Source: Bacteroidales bacterium (lineage in GTDB: Bacteria; Bacteroidota; Bacteroidia; Bacteroidales; UBA10428). From it: 64,000 nt of DNA. Shown piece after piece: positions 17,861 to 25,486 of the stretch. The notes beneath the pieces are model-generated. The model worked only from the letters and a program-made list of their open reading frames with translations. It did not search any database and was not told the DNA's origin. The stretch covers positions 1 through 64,000 of the forward strand of contig JAFGEO010000045.1 in the NCBI GenBank assembly GCA_016931575.1, written 5' to 3'. The position numbers and the translations under genes are program-made. Numbering within the stretch: the first letter of the stretch is position 1; every line of letters starts with the position of its first letter.

Positions 17861-18655
17861 CTAGCTATTCATGAATTCTCCAACTTTATGGACAAATTCC
17901 GCATAAACCAGGTCGTTTGCCGCCACGATCTCACCGCCGAAAATATAATTCCCGCCTGCTTTAAAGTCGCCCACCTTTCCGCCGGCCTGTTGTACAAGAA
18001 AGGCTCCTGCGGCAACATCCCACGGATTCAGGTTGTACTCATAAAAAGAATCGTATCTGCCACACGCCACATAGGCCAGGTCCATGGCAGCCGATCCAAG
18101 TCGCCTTACCCCATGCGAGTTCAGAAAGAAATATCCAAGGGAATCCATGAAGGGCTTCATCCGGTCATAGTTACTATAAGGAAACCCTGTGGCAATCAGA
18201 GAGTCCGAAAGTTTTTCAGCTTTAGATACCCGGATGGGTTTACCATCCAGGAAAGCTTCCTGGTTTCCGAAGGAGTAAAACATCTCTCCCGATACAATTT
18301 CGTGAACAATACCCAGTATCACCCCTTCGTCTTCCATAAGGGCCACACTAATGGAATAGGGCGGGGCCCCATGAATAAAATTGGTCGTTCCGTCCAGCGG
18401 ATCGATCACCCAACGGTATTTTTCCCCGCCGTCAGTACTGGTTCCCTCCTCGGCGATAAATCCTGCTTCCGGCAGTACCTCATGCAAACCATTGACCAGC
18501 AACTGCTCAGCCTTCTTGTCAACATAGGTAACAAAATTATGTTTACCCTTCGACTCGATCCTATCCGTATCGAATTTACTTCTCTCTTCTTTAATAAACC
18601 TTCCGGCTTTCCTGACAAGCTCAAGGGCTGCATTCCCGATCAACTGAATATTCAT
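17861..18655 (-). CDS. Inositol monophosphatase family protein
   Basis: 264 residues, full-length IMPase/SuhB-type magnesium-dependent phosphatase. Metal and catalytic motifs are intact: AEEGTS, WVIDPLDGTTNFIHGAP (D-x-D-G-T) and NPWDVAAGAFLVQQAGG. The family dephosphorylates inositol-1-phosphate or related small sugar phosphates; in bacteria SuhB also binds the transcription machinery. The substrate here is unknown. It has its own -7 box (18676-18683) and is followed closely by the lipid A-type acyltransferase, so it may lead a three-gene envelope-related operon. Confidence 0.94.
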   Translation of the reverse strand: MNIQLIGNAALELVRKAGRFIKEERSKFDTDRIESKGKHNFVTYVDKKAEQLLVNGLHEVLPEAGFIAEEGTSTDGGEKYRWVIDPLDGTTNFIHGAPPYSISVALMEDEGVILGIVHEIVSGEMFYSFGNQEAFLDGKPIRVSKAEKLSDSLIATGFPYSNYDRMKPFMDSLGYFFLNSHGVRRLGSAAMDLAYVACGRYDSFYEYNLNPWDVAAGAFLVQQAGGKVGDFKAGGNYIFGGEIVAANDLVYAEFVHKVGEFMNS

Positions 18656-18675
18656 AACAAATTATTTTCAAGGCG

Positions 18676-18683
18676 CAAATATA
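18676..18683 (-). promoter_or_regulatory. -7 promoter element for inositol monophosphatase gene
   Basis: TATATTTG (minus strand), exact TAnnTTTG match, 20 bases before the ATG at 18655 and downstream of the ppk1 stop. Confidence 0.5.
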
Positions 18684-18733
18684 CAAGCTTAATTAGCATA
18701 AAAAAAGGAATGGCTGGGGTGTCTTTGACCCGA

Positions 18734-20803
18734 TCACTGAGTAAATAGCTTCTTTTTATAGTAATCGTGGAGAATAAATTGTGAACGGAGAGGTTCCTGC
18801 TCGTTGGAGGCAACATACTGATTATCCTGTTCTTCATTGATAATCCTTGCTTTCACGTTATCGCTAAGCTGAATTTCAATCATATCCCTAATTTCCTGCT
18901 GAATTTCCTTGTCGTAGATGGGACATGCAATCTCTATCCTGCGATCAAGGTTCCTTCCCATCCAGTCGGCAGAAGAAATGAAATACAGTTCGTCACCCTT
19001 ATTATGGAAGATGAGGATCCTGGAATGCTCAAGGAACTTGTCGACAATACTGATCGCCTTTATATTTTCGCTCATTCCGGGAATGCCGGGAATCAGGGAG
19101 CAGGATCCCCTGAGAATGAGGATTATTTCCACCCCTGCATTATTTGCCTGGTAGAGTTTATAAATAATCTCCTTATCCACGAGGGTATTCAGCTTGATGA
19201 TAATCTTAGCCTTCTTTCCTTCCTTCGCGAATTTGATTTCGTTTTCGATAAGCTTATACAGCTTCTTGCGCATGTAGAGCGGAGAAGCTATAAGGTGCCG
19301 GTAGAACTGGTTTTTGTGAGTATTGGCGAAGAAATCGAAGACCTTTTTCACTTCATTGGTTATGCGGGTATCGGCAGTGAAGAGAATCAGGTCGGAATAG
19401 ACTTTTGCATTGCCTTCATGGAAATTCCCTGTGCTGATGCAGGAAAAGTTTTCCGTTTTGCGACCCTCCTTACGTGTTATACAGAGCAACTTGGCGTGAA
19501 CTTTCAGACGGGGGATCCCGAAAAAAATATTTGCCCCTACCTCTTCAAGCTTTCTTGACCAGTAAATATTTGACTCCTCGTCGAAGCGGGCCTGCAATTC
19601 AATCACTACATTCACGCGCTTTCCATTCTGGCAGGCATTCATCAGGGCATTGATAACCTTTGAATTCTTTGCTACACGGTAGATGGTCAGGGAAATCTCT
19701 GTAACCTTCGGATCGATGGCAGCTTCCTGCAGGAGGCTGATGAATATGTTGAAATCCTGGTAAGGCACGTGCAGCATAAAATCCCTTTCACGCATTACCG
19801 CCATAATGCTTTTATGGTATTCAACCATCTTATGCCAGACAGGGGGCACTTTTTCATAGACCAGGTTGGGGCTACCGATGCCCGGGAAATTCATGAAATC
19901 CTTAAAGTTATGGTACCTCCCGCCCGGAATCAGGTTACTGACCTCGATAAGGTCCAGTTTTTGAATGATGAAATCGAGCAGGTCTTTGGCAATGCTATTA
20001 TCAAAAACGAAACGGACGGGCTGACCGGTTTTCCTGCCACTGACACTCCTGGATATCTGTTCCAGGAAGCTCTGTGATACATCGTTATCCATATCAAGCT
20101 CTGCATCGCGGGTAAGCTTAATGGTCCAGGCTTCGCAGGTATCAAATTTAAAAATGGCAAAGATGTCATCCAGCGCAAAACGGATAATATCTTCCATCAG
20201 GATGATGAAAACGCGTTCAGATTCAGTAGGTAGCTCAATAAACCGAGGCAGGGTTTCGGTGGGCAATTCAATTAGCGCATACTGGTCCTCAACCTCCCTG
20301 CCGGAACTCATCAGCTTGATCGCAAAATAGACGGATTTATCTTTCAGGTAGGGAAACGACTCCACATTTTGCAGCATGATGGGCGAAATAACCGGCATGA
20401 CTTTATCCTTGAAATACTTCCGGACAAAGATCTCCTGTGACGGGTTCAGTTCCTTTTCATTAATGATGAATATGTCGTGCTGTTCCAGCTCTCCAAGAAT
20501 GTTGTGAAATGCTGTTTCAAACTTATTCTGAAGCTTCAGGACCTTTTTCTGGATCTTATTCATCAGTTTCCTGGGCTTTTCACCTTCAACTCTCTGCCGT
20601 CCTTCCTGTATGTCAATCATTCGTTTGATGGTTGCCACACGGACCTTAAAGAACTCATCCAGGTTGTTGGAAAAGATCCCCAGAAAATGGATCCGTTCAA
20701 TCAAAGGTACATTTTTAATATCCTGTGCTTCCTGTAGTACTCTGTCATTGAATGATAACCAACTGAGCTCACGATTAATTATTTTCTGCCTTCGATTTGT
20801 CAT
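18734..20803 (-). CDS. ppk1: Polyphosphate kinase 1
   Basis: 689 residues, full length. Ppk1 reversibly polymerises the gamma-phosphate of ATP into polyphosphate through a phosphohistidine intermediate. Visible: N-terminal domain NRELSWLSFNDRVLQEA, head-domain segment with VISPIMLQNVESFPYLKDKS, the PLD-like catalytic domains with VTEISLTIYRVAKNSKVI, KVHAKLLCITR (active-site His) and STGNFHEGNAKVYSDL (second His motif), and SSADWMGRNLDRRIE near the C terminus. A -7 box at 20823-20830 gives it its own promoter. A polyphosphate glucokinase lies 35 kb away, so both synthesis and use of polyphosphate are encoded here. Confidence 0.97.
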   Translation of the reverse strand: MTNRRQKIINRELSWLSFNDRVLQEAQDIKNVPLIERIHFLGIFSNNLDEFFKVRVATIKRMIDIQEGRQRVEGEKPRKLMNKIQKKVLKLQNKFETAFHNILGELEQHDIFIINEKELNPSQEIFVRKYFKDKVMPVISPIMLQNVESFPYLKDKSVYFAIKLMSSGREVEDQYALIELPTETLPRFIELPTESERVFIILMEDIIRFALDDIFAIFKFDTCEAWTIKLTRDAELDMDNDVSQSFLEQISRSVSGRKTGQPVRFVFDNSIAKDLLDFIIQKLDLIEVSNLIPGGRYHNFKDFMNFPGIGSPNLVYEKVPPVWHKMVEYHKSIMAVMRERDFMLHVPYQDFNIFISLLQEAAIDPKVTEISLTIYRVAKNSKVINALMNACQNGKRVNVVIELQARFDEESNIYWSRKLEEVGANIFFGIPRLKVHAKLLCITRKEGRKTENFSCISTGNFHEGNAKVYSDLILFTADTRITNEVKKVFDFFANTHKNQFYRHLIASPLYMRKKLYKLIENEIKFAKEGKKAKIIIKLNTLVDKEIIYKLYQANNAGVEIILILRGSCSLIPGIPGMSENIKAISIVDKFLEHSRILIFHNKGDELYFISSADWMGRNLDRRIEIACPIYDKEIQQEIRDMIEIQLSDNVKARIINEEQDNQYVASNEQEPLRSQFILHDYYKKKLFTQ

Positions 20804-20822
20804 GAAATATTCTGAATTTCTG

Positions 20823-20830
20823 CAAAGATA
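20823..20830 (-). promoter_or_regulatory. -7 promoter element for ppk1
   Basis: TATCTTTG (minus strand), exact TAnnTTTG match directly after the SixA-like gene stop and 20 bases before the ppk1 ATG. Confidence 0.5.
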
Positions 20831-21334
20831 CTAAAACTCCTTCTTCGGAAAGTCAAAGAACTCATTCGTCTGCAGTTCTTTACTGATTTCCGACCACTTT
20901 TGACAAGAAAACGTAAATTTCGCCAGGCCACAGGTTGGCAATTCGAAAACCTGGTTTTTGGCATATCTCCTTACAAGTTCGGAAAAATCAGGGTTATGAC
21001 CAAAAATCATCAGTTTATTAATGCTGTTATCCTGTGAGGTGATCAGTTCCAGAATTTCATCTGTTCCCCTTCCATAGAGGCGTTCATCAACCAAAAGTTT
21101 ATTATAGGAAATCTCCAGGACGCGAAGAAAAATGGAGGCGGTGTGCAGCGCCCGGTTTGCCGGACTTGAAATAAACAATTGCGGGATCCTCCGTTCAATT
21201 TTCATCCGACGGGCCATTTCATATGCATTTCTGATCCCCCTTAATTTCAGGGGCCGGTCCATATCGGATATTTCCTCAAGGTCCCAGTTTGATTTCGCAT
21301 GACGTAAAATAAACAGTTCTTTCTTTGCGGGCAT
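20831..21334 (-). CDS. SixA-like histidine phosphatase
   Basis: 167 residues, single histidine-phosphatase (phosphoglycerate mutase-like) domain of the small SixA branch. The catalytic motif is LRHAKSNWDL (RHG replaced by RHA, as usual in SixA), with ISSPANRALHTA and MIFGHNPDFSELVRRY holding the other active-site Arg/His. E. coli SixA removes phosphate from phosphohistidine proteins; the target here is unknown. It sits between a PhoH-like gene (15-base gap) and ppk1 (28-base gap), so it may share the PhoH transcript. Confidence 0.9.
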   Translation of the reverse strand: MPAKKELFILRHAKSNWDLEEISDMDRPLKLRGIRNAYEMARRMKIERRIPQLFISSPANRALHTASIFLRVLEISYNKLLVDERLYGRGTDEILELITSQDNSINKLMIFGHNPDFSELVRRYAKNQVFELPTCGLAKFTFSCQKWSEISKELQTNEFFDFPKKEF

Positions 21335-21349
21335 ATACCTACTATTTTT

Positions 21350-22681
21350 TTATAATAAATTACTTGCCAATTCTGCGAGGAAGCTCCTTTCCCCTTTTAC
21401 CAGGTTAATATGAGCAAATACATCCTGGCCAATCATTTTATCGGTCAGATAGGATAATCCGTTGGATTTCATATCGAGGTAGGGTGTATCGATCTGCTCG
21501 ATGTCACCTGTAAACACCATTTTTGTGCCCTCTCCTGCCCGGGTAATAATTGTTTTTATCTCGTGCGGGGTCAGGTTCTGTGCTTCATCAACGATAAAGA
21601 ATACGTTTGAAAGGCTCCTTCCCCGGATGTATGCCAGCGGGGTAATGTTGAGTTTCTCATTCTTAACCATCTCTTCGATCTTCTGATAGTCCTTGCTGGT
21701 AGGGCTAAACTTATTCTTGATCACATCCAGGTTGTCAAACAGGGGTTGCATATAGGGCCCTATCTTTTCCTTGGCATCTCCGGGAAGAAATCCGATATCG
21801 CGGTTGGAAAGCGGCACTATGGGCCTTGCCAGGAATATCTGGGTAAATTGCTGTTTCTGGTGAATCGCTGCTGCCAGGGCAAGAAGCGTTTTCCCCGTTC
21901 CGGCTTTCCCGGTGATGGAGATGAGGTGTATGTCGTCCCTTAGCAAGGCATCCAGCGCAAAAGTCTGCTCGGCATTCCGGGGTTCGATCCCATATACTTT
22001 TTGCTTAAGAACCCGATTGAAAATCTTTCCAGGGTGATCGTAATGTACCAGGGCACTCGACCGGCTTCCCTTCAGAATGAAGTACTGGTTTGGTGTGGGT
22101 GCAGGTTCCACCCTGACTTCTTCTTCCGGGACACCTTCAGCCTCTTCATACACCCGTGCAATGATCGAATCATTGATATTCTCCAGGGTGTAGATGCCTT
22201 TATAGATCTCATCAATGTTCTGAACCTTATCACTTTCATAGTCGCCAGCCAAAACGCCAATGGACTTGGCCTTCATCCTCAGGTTTATATCCTTGGTGAC
22301 TAGGACAACCTGCGCATCTGTACGGTTGAGGGAAATATATTCTGCAATAGCCAGGATCCGGTGGTCGGGTGTATTTTCAGGAAAGGAATCCTTTATATGC
22401 GCCGAGAAGGGTTTCCCGGTTTCGATCTTCAGTTTTCCCAGATCCTTACCCAGGGAAACTCCGCCGTTAAAAAGCTTATCTCCGGAAAGCCTGTCCAGTT
22501 CCCGTGTAAATTCGCGGGCATGAAAGTTGATCAGGTCATTCCCCTTTTTAAATTTATCCAGCTCTTCCAGCACGGTGATGGGGATCACGATATCATTCTC
22601 CTGGAAATTGTAAATACACTTATAGTCGTGTAAAAGAACGTTCGTGTCCAGCACAAAAATCTTTCTTTTCTTCTTCGCCAT
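21350..22681 (-). CDS. PIN domain-PhoH ATPase fusion
   Basis: 443 residues. N-terminal PIN nuclease-like domain (about 5-140: KIFVLDTNVLLHDYKCI, ITVLEELDKFKKG, ILAIAEYI, VVLVTKDINLRMKA) joined to a PhoH ATPase domain (about 230-443) with Walker A GKAGTGKTLLALAAAIH and Walker B VFFIVDEAQNLTPHEIK. This is the PhoH2/YlaK-type architecture; mycobacterial PhoH2 is an RNA helicase-RNase. Acidic residues needed in PIN (LDTN, TVLEELD, TKD) appear kept. First gene of a minus-strand run. Cytoplasmic; the physiological RNA target is not known. Confidence 0.95.
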   Translation of the reverse strand: MAKKKRKIFVLDTNVLLHDYKCIYNFQENDIVIPITVLEELDKFKKGNDLINFHAREFTRELDRLSGDKLFNGGVSLGKDLGKLKIETGKPFSAHIKDSFPENTPDHRILAIAEYISLNRTDAQVVLVTKDINLRMKAKSIGVLAGDYESDKVQNIDEIYKGIYTLENINDSIIARVYEEAEGVPEEEVRVEPAPTPNQYFILKGSRSSALVHYDHPGKIFNRVLKQKVYGIEPRNAEQTFALDALLRDDIHLISITGKAGTGKTLLALAAAIHQKQQFTQIFLARPIVPLSNRDIGFLPGDAKEKIGPYMQPLFDNLDVIKNKFSPTSKDYQKIEEMVKNEKLNITPLAYIRGRSLSNVFFIVDEAQNLTPHEIKTIITRAGEGTKMVFTGDIEQIDTPYLDMKSNGLSYLTDKMIGQDVFAHINLVKGERSFLAELASNLL

Positions 22682-22733
22682 CGCTTCAATCCTTTATTGT
22701 TGTCCAACACTAAAATTAGAAATTAATTCTTAA

Positions 22734-22741
22734 TATTTTTG
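22734..22741 (+). promoter_or_regulatory. -7 promoter element for nitroreductase gene
   Basis: TATTTTTG, exact TAnnTTTG match. Transcription from about 22748 would begin after the GTG at 22741, so the ATG at 22774 is the real start of the nitroreductase. Confidence 0.55.
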
Positions 22742-22773
22742 TGGTGCACCAGTCATCAAAAATAAGCAAAAGC

Positions 22774-23283
22774 ATGGACGTTTTTGAAGCAATCTTTACA
22801 AGACGCAGTATCAGAAGATATTCTGATAAAAAAATCGAAAAAGAAGTCGTTGATAAAATTATTCAGGCAGGCATGTATGCCCCTTCAGCCGTTAATAAAC
22901 AGCCCTGGCATTTTATTATTTTCAGCGATCTGAAAACCCGTGATGCCATTATTGAGGTCCACCCGAACGCTTCGATGCTGACAGGGGCACAGATGGGCAT
23001 CCTGATCTGTTATGACGAGAGCCTGCAGCATGATGAGGGTTACGGACCTGTCGACTGTGCCGCCGCCACTCAGAACATGCTCCTGGCTGCCCATGCACAG
23101 GGCCTGGGTGCCTGCTGGGTAGGAGTTTATCCCCGTCAAAACCGTATTGTGGCACTGAAAGAAATTTTCAGCCTGCCTTCGCGGGTAGTCCCCTTTGCAG
23201 TGATCTCGCTGGGTTACCCGGCAGAACAGAAAGGAACTCCGGACAGGGTGAAAGAAGAACGGATCCGCCGGGAAAAATGGTAG
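22774..23283 (+). CDS. Nitroreductase family flavoprotein
   Basis: 169 residues from the ATG at 22774; the frame is open to a GTG at 22741 but the promoter lies there. FMN-binding nitroreductase fold: FEAIFTRRSIRRYSDKKIE (RRSxRxF/Y phosphate-binding segment), MYAPSAVNKQPWHFIIF, CAAATQNMLLAAHAQGLGACWVG and the C-terminal VISLGYPAEQKGTPDRV. Small members reduce nitro compounds, quinones or flavins with NAD(P)H as dimers; the substrate cannot be inferred. folC starts 15 bases downstream, so the two are probably co-transcribed. Confidence 0.93.
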   Translation: MDVFEAIFTRRSIRRYSDKKIEKEVVDKIIQAGMYAPSAVNKQPWHFIIFSDLKTRDAIIEVHPNASMLTGAQMGILICYDESLQHDEGYGPVDCAAATQNMLLAAHAQGLGACWVGVYPRQNRIVALKEIFSLPSRVVPFAVISLGYPAEQKGTPDRVKEERIRREKW

Positions 23284-23298
23284 TCACAGAATACGAGG

Positions 23299-24615
23299 AT
23301 GACCTACGACCAGACCATATCCTATCTTTTTGAGTCGCTCCCTATGTACCAGCGCATAGGGCATACTGCCTACAAAGCCGACCTGGAGAATGCCTGGGAA
23401 CTTGACAGGTATTTTGGGCATCCACACAGGAAATTCAAAAGCCTGCATGTTGCTGGCACAAACGGGAAGGGATCCGTCAGTCATATGCTGGCTGCAGTTC
23501 TGCAGGCTGAAGGATATAGAGTTGGTTTGTACACGTCTCCTCACCTACTCGATTTCAGGGAGCGTGTTAAGATCAACGGTGAAATGATCAGCAGGGAATT
23601 TGTCTGTGATTTCGTGGAAGCAAACCGGAAGAAATTTGAAGAGGTTCAGCCTTCATTTTTTGAGATGAGTGTGTTCATGGCTTTCTGTTATTTCGTTTCA
23701 GAAAAAGTTGATGTCGCGATTATCGAGGTAGGACTGGGAGGCAGGCTGGATACAACAAACATCATCCACCCACTGATCTCGGTGATTACCAATATCGGGT
23801 TGGATCACACCCGTTTTCTCGGTGATACCCTGCCTGAGATTGCCCGGGAAAAGGCGGGCATTCTTAAGGAATCTGTTCCTGCAATTATCGGGCGAACCGA
23901 TGACCGGGTCCGGGAGGTCTTTGAAACCAAGGCGCTGCAATTACACTGCCCCATCCATTTTGCGGATCAGGAATACCGGGCTGAATACAGCCTGCAGAAT
24001 ACCGACGCAAGTGTTTGCTGGCACTACCTTAAGAGGGAAAAGAACCAAAAAATCGAAGTGACCACTGACCTTGCCGGCTTCTACCAAAAGGAAAACCTGG
24101 GAACTGTGCTCACTATCCTCGATCTTCTCCGAAAGCAGGATATGCCCATAGCAGAGAGTTCAGTCGATCAGGGACTGAAAAATGTTGTAAAAACAACGGG
24201 CCTGTCAGGCCGCTGGCAGGTAGTTGCTGTAAATCCCCTGCAGATCTGCGATATCGCCCACAACGAAGACGGCTTACAGGCAGTACTGCAACAACTGAAC
24301 AATACGGCATATAAGCGGCTTCACCTTGTTTTGGGCTTTGTGAACGATAAAAACCTTGAAAGCATTGTCAGGATACTACCTTCTGATGGCGCCTACTACC
24401 TCTGTGAACCCTCCATTCCCAGGGCGATGAAAATGGCCGATCTAGAACCGGTTTTTCAGAGGGCAGGATACTCCTACAGGGCCTTTCCGAATGTTGGAGA
24501 GGCACATCAGGAAGCCCTGAAATTGGCCGATCCGGAAGATCTGATCTACATCGGGGGCAGCACCTTCATAGTGGCGGATTTCTTATTATCGAAAAAAAAT
24601 CAGAAAATTTTTTGA
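23299..24615 (+). CDS. folC: Bifunctional folylpolyglutamate synthase/dihydrofolate synthase
   Basis: 438 residues. Mur-ligase relative that joins glutamate to dihydropteroate and later to folates, using ATP. Visible: SYLFESLPMYQRIGHTAYK at the N terminus, P-loop VAGTNGKGSVSHMLAAVL, YTSPHLLDFRERVKING, EVGLGGRLDTTN, TNIGLDHTRFLGDT and KAGILKE, then the C-terminal domain with ICDIAHNEDGL and LVLGFVNDKN. Complete. The end of the gene overlaps the -33 box of the downstream tRNA promoter. Confidence 0.96.
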   Translation: MTYDQTISYLFESLPMYQRIGHTAYKADLENAWELDRYFGHPHRKFKSLHVAGTNGKGSVSHMLAAVLQAEGYRVGLYTSPHLLDFRERVKINGEMISREFVCDFVEANRKKFEEVQPSFFEMSVFMAFCYFVSEKVDVAIIEVGLGGRLDTTNIIHPLISVITNIGLDHTRFLGDTLPEIAREKAGILKESVPAIIGRTDDRVREVFETKALQLHCPIHFADQEYRAEYSLQNTDASVCWHYLKREKNQKIEVTTDLAGFYQKENLGTVLTILDLLRKQDMPIAESSVDQGLKNVVKTTGLSGRWQVVAVNPLQICDIAHNEDGLQAVLQQLNNTAYKRLHLVLGFVNDKNLESIVRILPSDGAYYLCEPSIPRAMKMADLEPVFQRAGYSYRAFPNVGEAHQEALKLADPEDLIYIGGSTFIVADFLLSKKNQKIF

Positions 24616-24640
24616 ATTCCATAAAAGACACTTATATTTG
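24611..24640 (+). promoter_or_regulatory. Strong promoter for the tRNA-Val transcript
   Basis: TTTG at 24611-24614 and TATATTTG at 24633-24640, separated by 18 bases, fit the Bacteroidota -33/-7 consensus (TTTG, about 19, TAnnTTTG) very well. It overlaps the last codons of folC and predicts transcription from about 24647, some 175 bases before the tRNA. Confidence 0.75.
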
Positions 24641-24651
24641 CAGCGCCTTTG

Positions 24652-24681
24652 ACCGCCGTAGCTAATGTGGAGGCGGTTTTT
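24652..24681 (+). terminator. Hairpin plus T tract after folC
   Basis: ACCGCC (24652-24657) pairs with GGCGGT (24672-24677), followed by TTTTT. It could end the folC transcript. But it lies just downstream of the tRNA promoter start point, so it would also be the first structure in the tRNA leader. Its loop contains CCGTAGC, a short motif repeated nearby. Confidence 0.55.
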
Positions 24682-24725
24682 AACCATAGAACAGAGTGGT
24701 TTTGAGGCAAGCTGAAGTGAAAAAG

Positions 24726-24815
24726 GGACAAGGCCTGCTTTACTGAAGTTTTTGAAATAAAGCCTGGTTTTAAAGTTGAAGGAGGACAAAGCCCGCCTTC
24801 GCTGAAGCTACGGTG
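24726..24815. repeat. Imperfect direct repeat in the tRNA leader
   Basis: Two related copies at about 24726-24757 (GGACAAGGCCTGCTTTACTG...) and 24784-24815 (GGACAAAGCCCGCCTTCGCTG...), each continuing with GAAG and GTGAA/TTGAA-like bases. The second copy contains GAAGCTACGG, the reverse complement of the CCGTAGC motif found in the two nearby hairpins. Confidence 0.5.
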
Positions 24816-24821
24816 AACAAG

Positions 24822-24896
24822 GGGAGCTTAGCTCAGCTGGTTCAGAGCACCTGCCTTACAAGCAGGGGGTCACTGGTTCGAATCCAGTAGTTCCCA
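24822..24896 (+). tRNA. tRNA-Val (anticodon TAC)
   Basis: A 75-base cloverleaf fits well: acceptor GGGAGCT with AGTTCCC (one G-T pair), D arm with GCTC...GAGC, anticodon stem CCTGC/GCAGG around loop CTTACAA giving anticodon TAC, T arm ACTGG TTCGAAT CCAGT, discriminator A. CCA is not encoded. The call is by manual folding. Confidence 0.95.
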
Positions 24897-24908
24897 CAAA
24901 AACAGAAT

Positions 24909-24940
24909 GAGAGTGAGACGACAGTCGACAGACAGCGGAT
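24909..24940. repeat. 32-base direct repeat, copy 1
   Basis: GAGAGTGAG, four variable bases, then CAGTCGACAGACAGCGGAT. The same layout recurs at 25153-25184, identical outside the four central bases. Confidence 0.8.
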
Positions 24941-24980
24941 CATTCTCATTTTGTTTTTCAGGATACTCACTCTGATTTTT

Positions 24981-25005
24981 ACCACCGTAGCGAAGCGGAG
25001 GTGGT
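24981..25005. repeat. CCGTAGC palindromic element
   Basis: ACCACC (24981-24986) pairs with GGTGGT (25000-25005) around GTAGCGAAGCGGA. It shares CCGTAGC and the closing GGAGG with the hairpin at 24652-24681, suggesting a dispersed short repeat family. A run of three CTGACA units follows at 25013-25030. Confidence 0.6.
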
Positions 25006-25152
25006 CTCGAGTCTGACACTGACACTGACACTGGATTAAGCATATTTTCTGGGGATTTGAACATTTAAGCATAAATTTTAGAGAGTCTGTATAAGAAGAA
25101 AGGGATGTTTCTTACTCCACGGAACTGAGACCTGAATGCTTAAAATCAGAGC

Positions 25153-25184
25153 GAGAGTGAGTGAGCAGTCGACAGACAGCGGAT
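25153..25184. repeat. 32-base direct repeat, copy 2
   Basis: Second copy of the repeat at 24909-24940, 244 bases downstream and in the same orientation. Confidence 0.8.
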
Positions 25185-25486
25185 GGATCAAGGAACCATC
25201 CTATTCCGTAAACCTTTTCAAAATAGAACCCAAGATCTATAAATGCACGCCAGATAGGGAGGGGGTTTACACCCGTCCATTCCAGCCAGGTGAGAACTAT
25301 TTTATATCTCTTATTTATATCTTATTAACGGAGATGGTATCTGTATATCATGGGGTTTAATAAAAAAAAATCCCTGCATGTTCGAAAATGATTGTACAGT
25401 ATCGCTACGAATACTCTATCTTGTATGTTATTTTCTGAAATCATTAACTACAGGGAATAACAAAGTCTCATTAAACTGAAATAAAA

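Larger units (their letters stand above)
24897..25486. other. Gene-poor interval downstream of tRNA-Val with small repeats
   Basis: About 590 bases with no supported gene. It holds a 32-base imperfect direct repeat, a CCGTAGC hairpin and a (CTGACA)3 run, listed separately. The remaining part before the oxidoreductase is AT-rich with no clear promoter box. A 74-codon frame (25136-25360) runs through one repeat copy and has no coding character I can recognise. Confidence 0.5.

Noticed and set aside
25136-25360. 74-codon plus frame downstream of tRNA-Val
   Set aside because: It runs through one copy of a 32-base repeat and has no motif or promoter.
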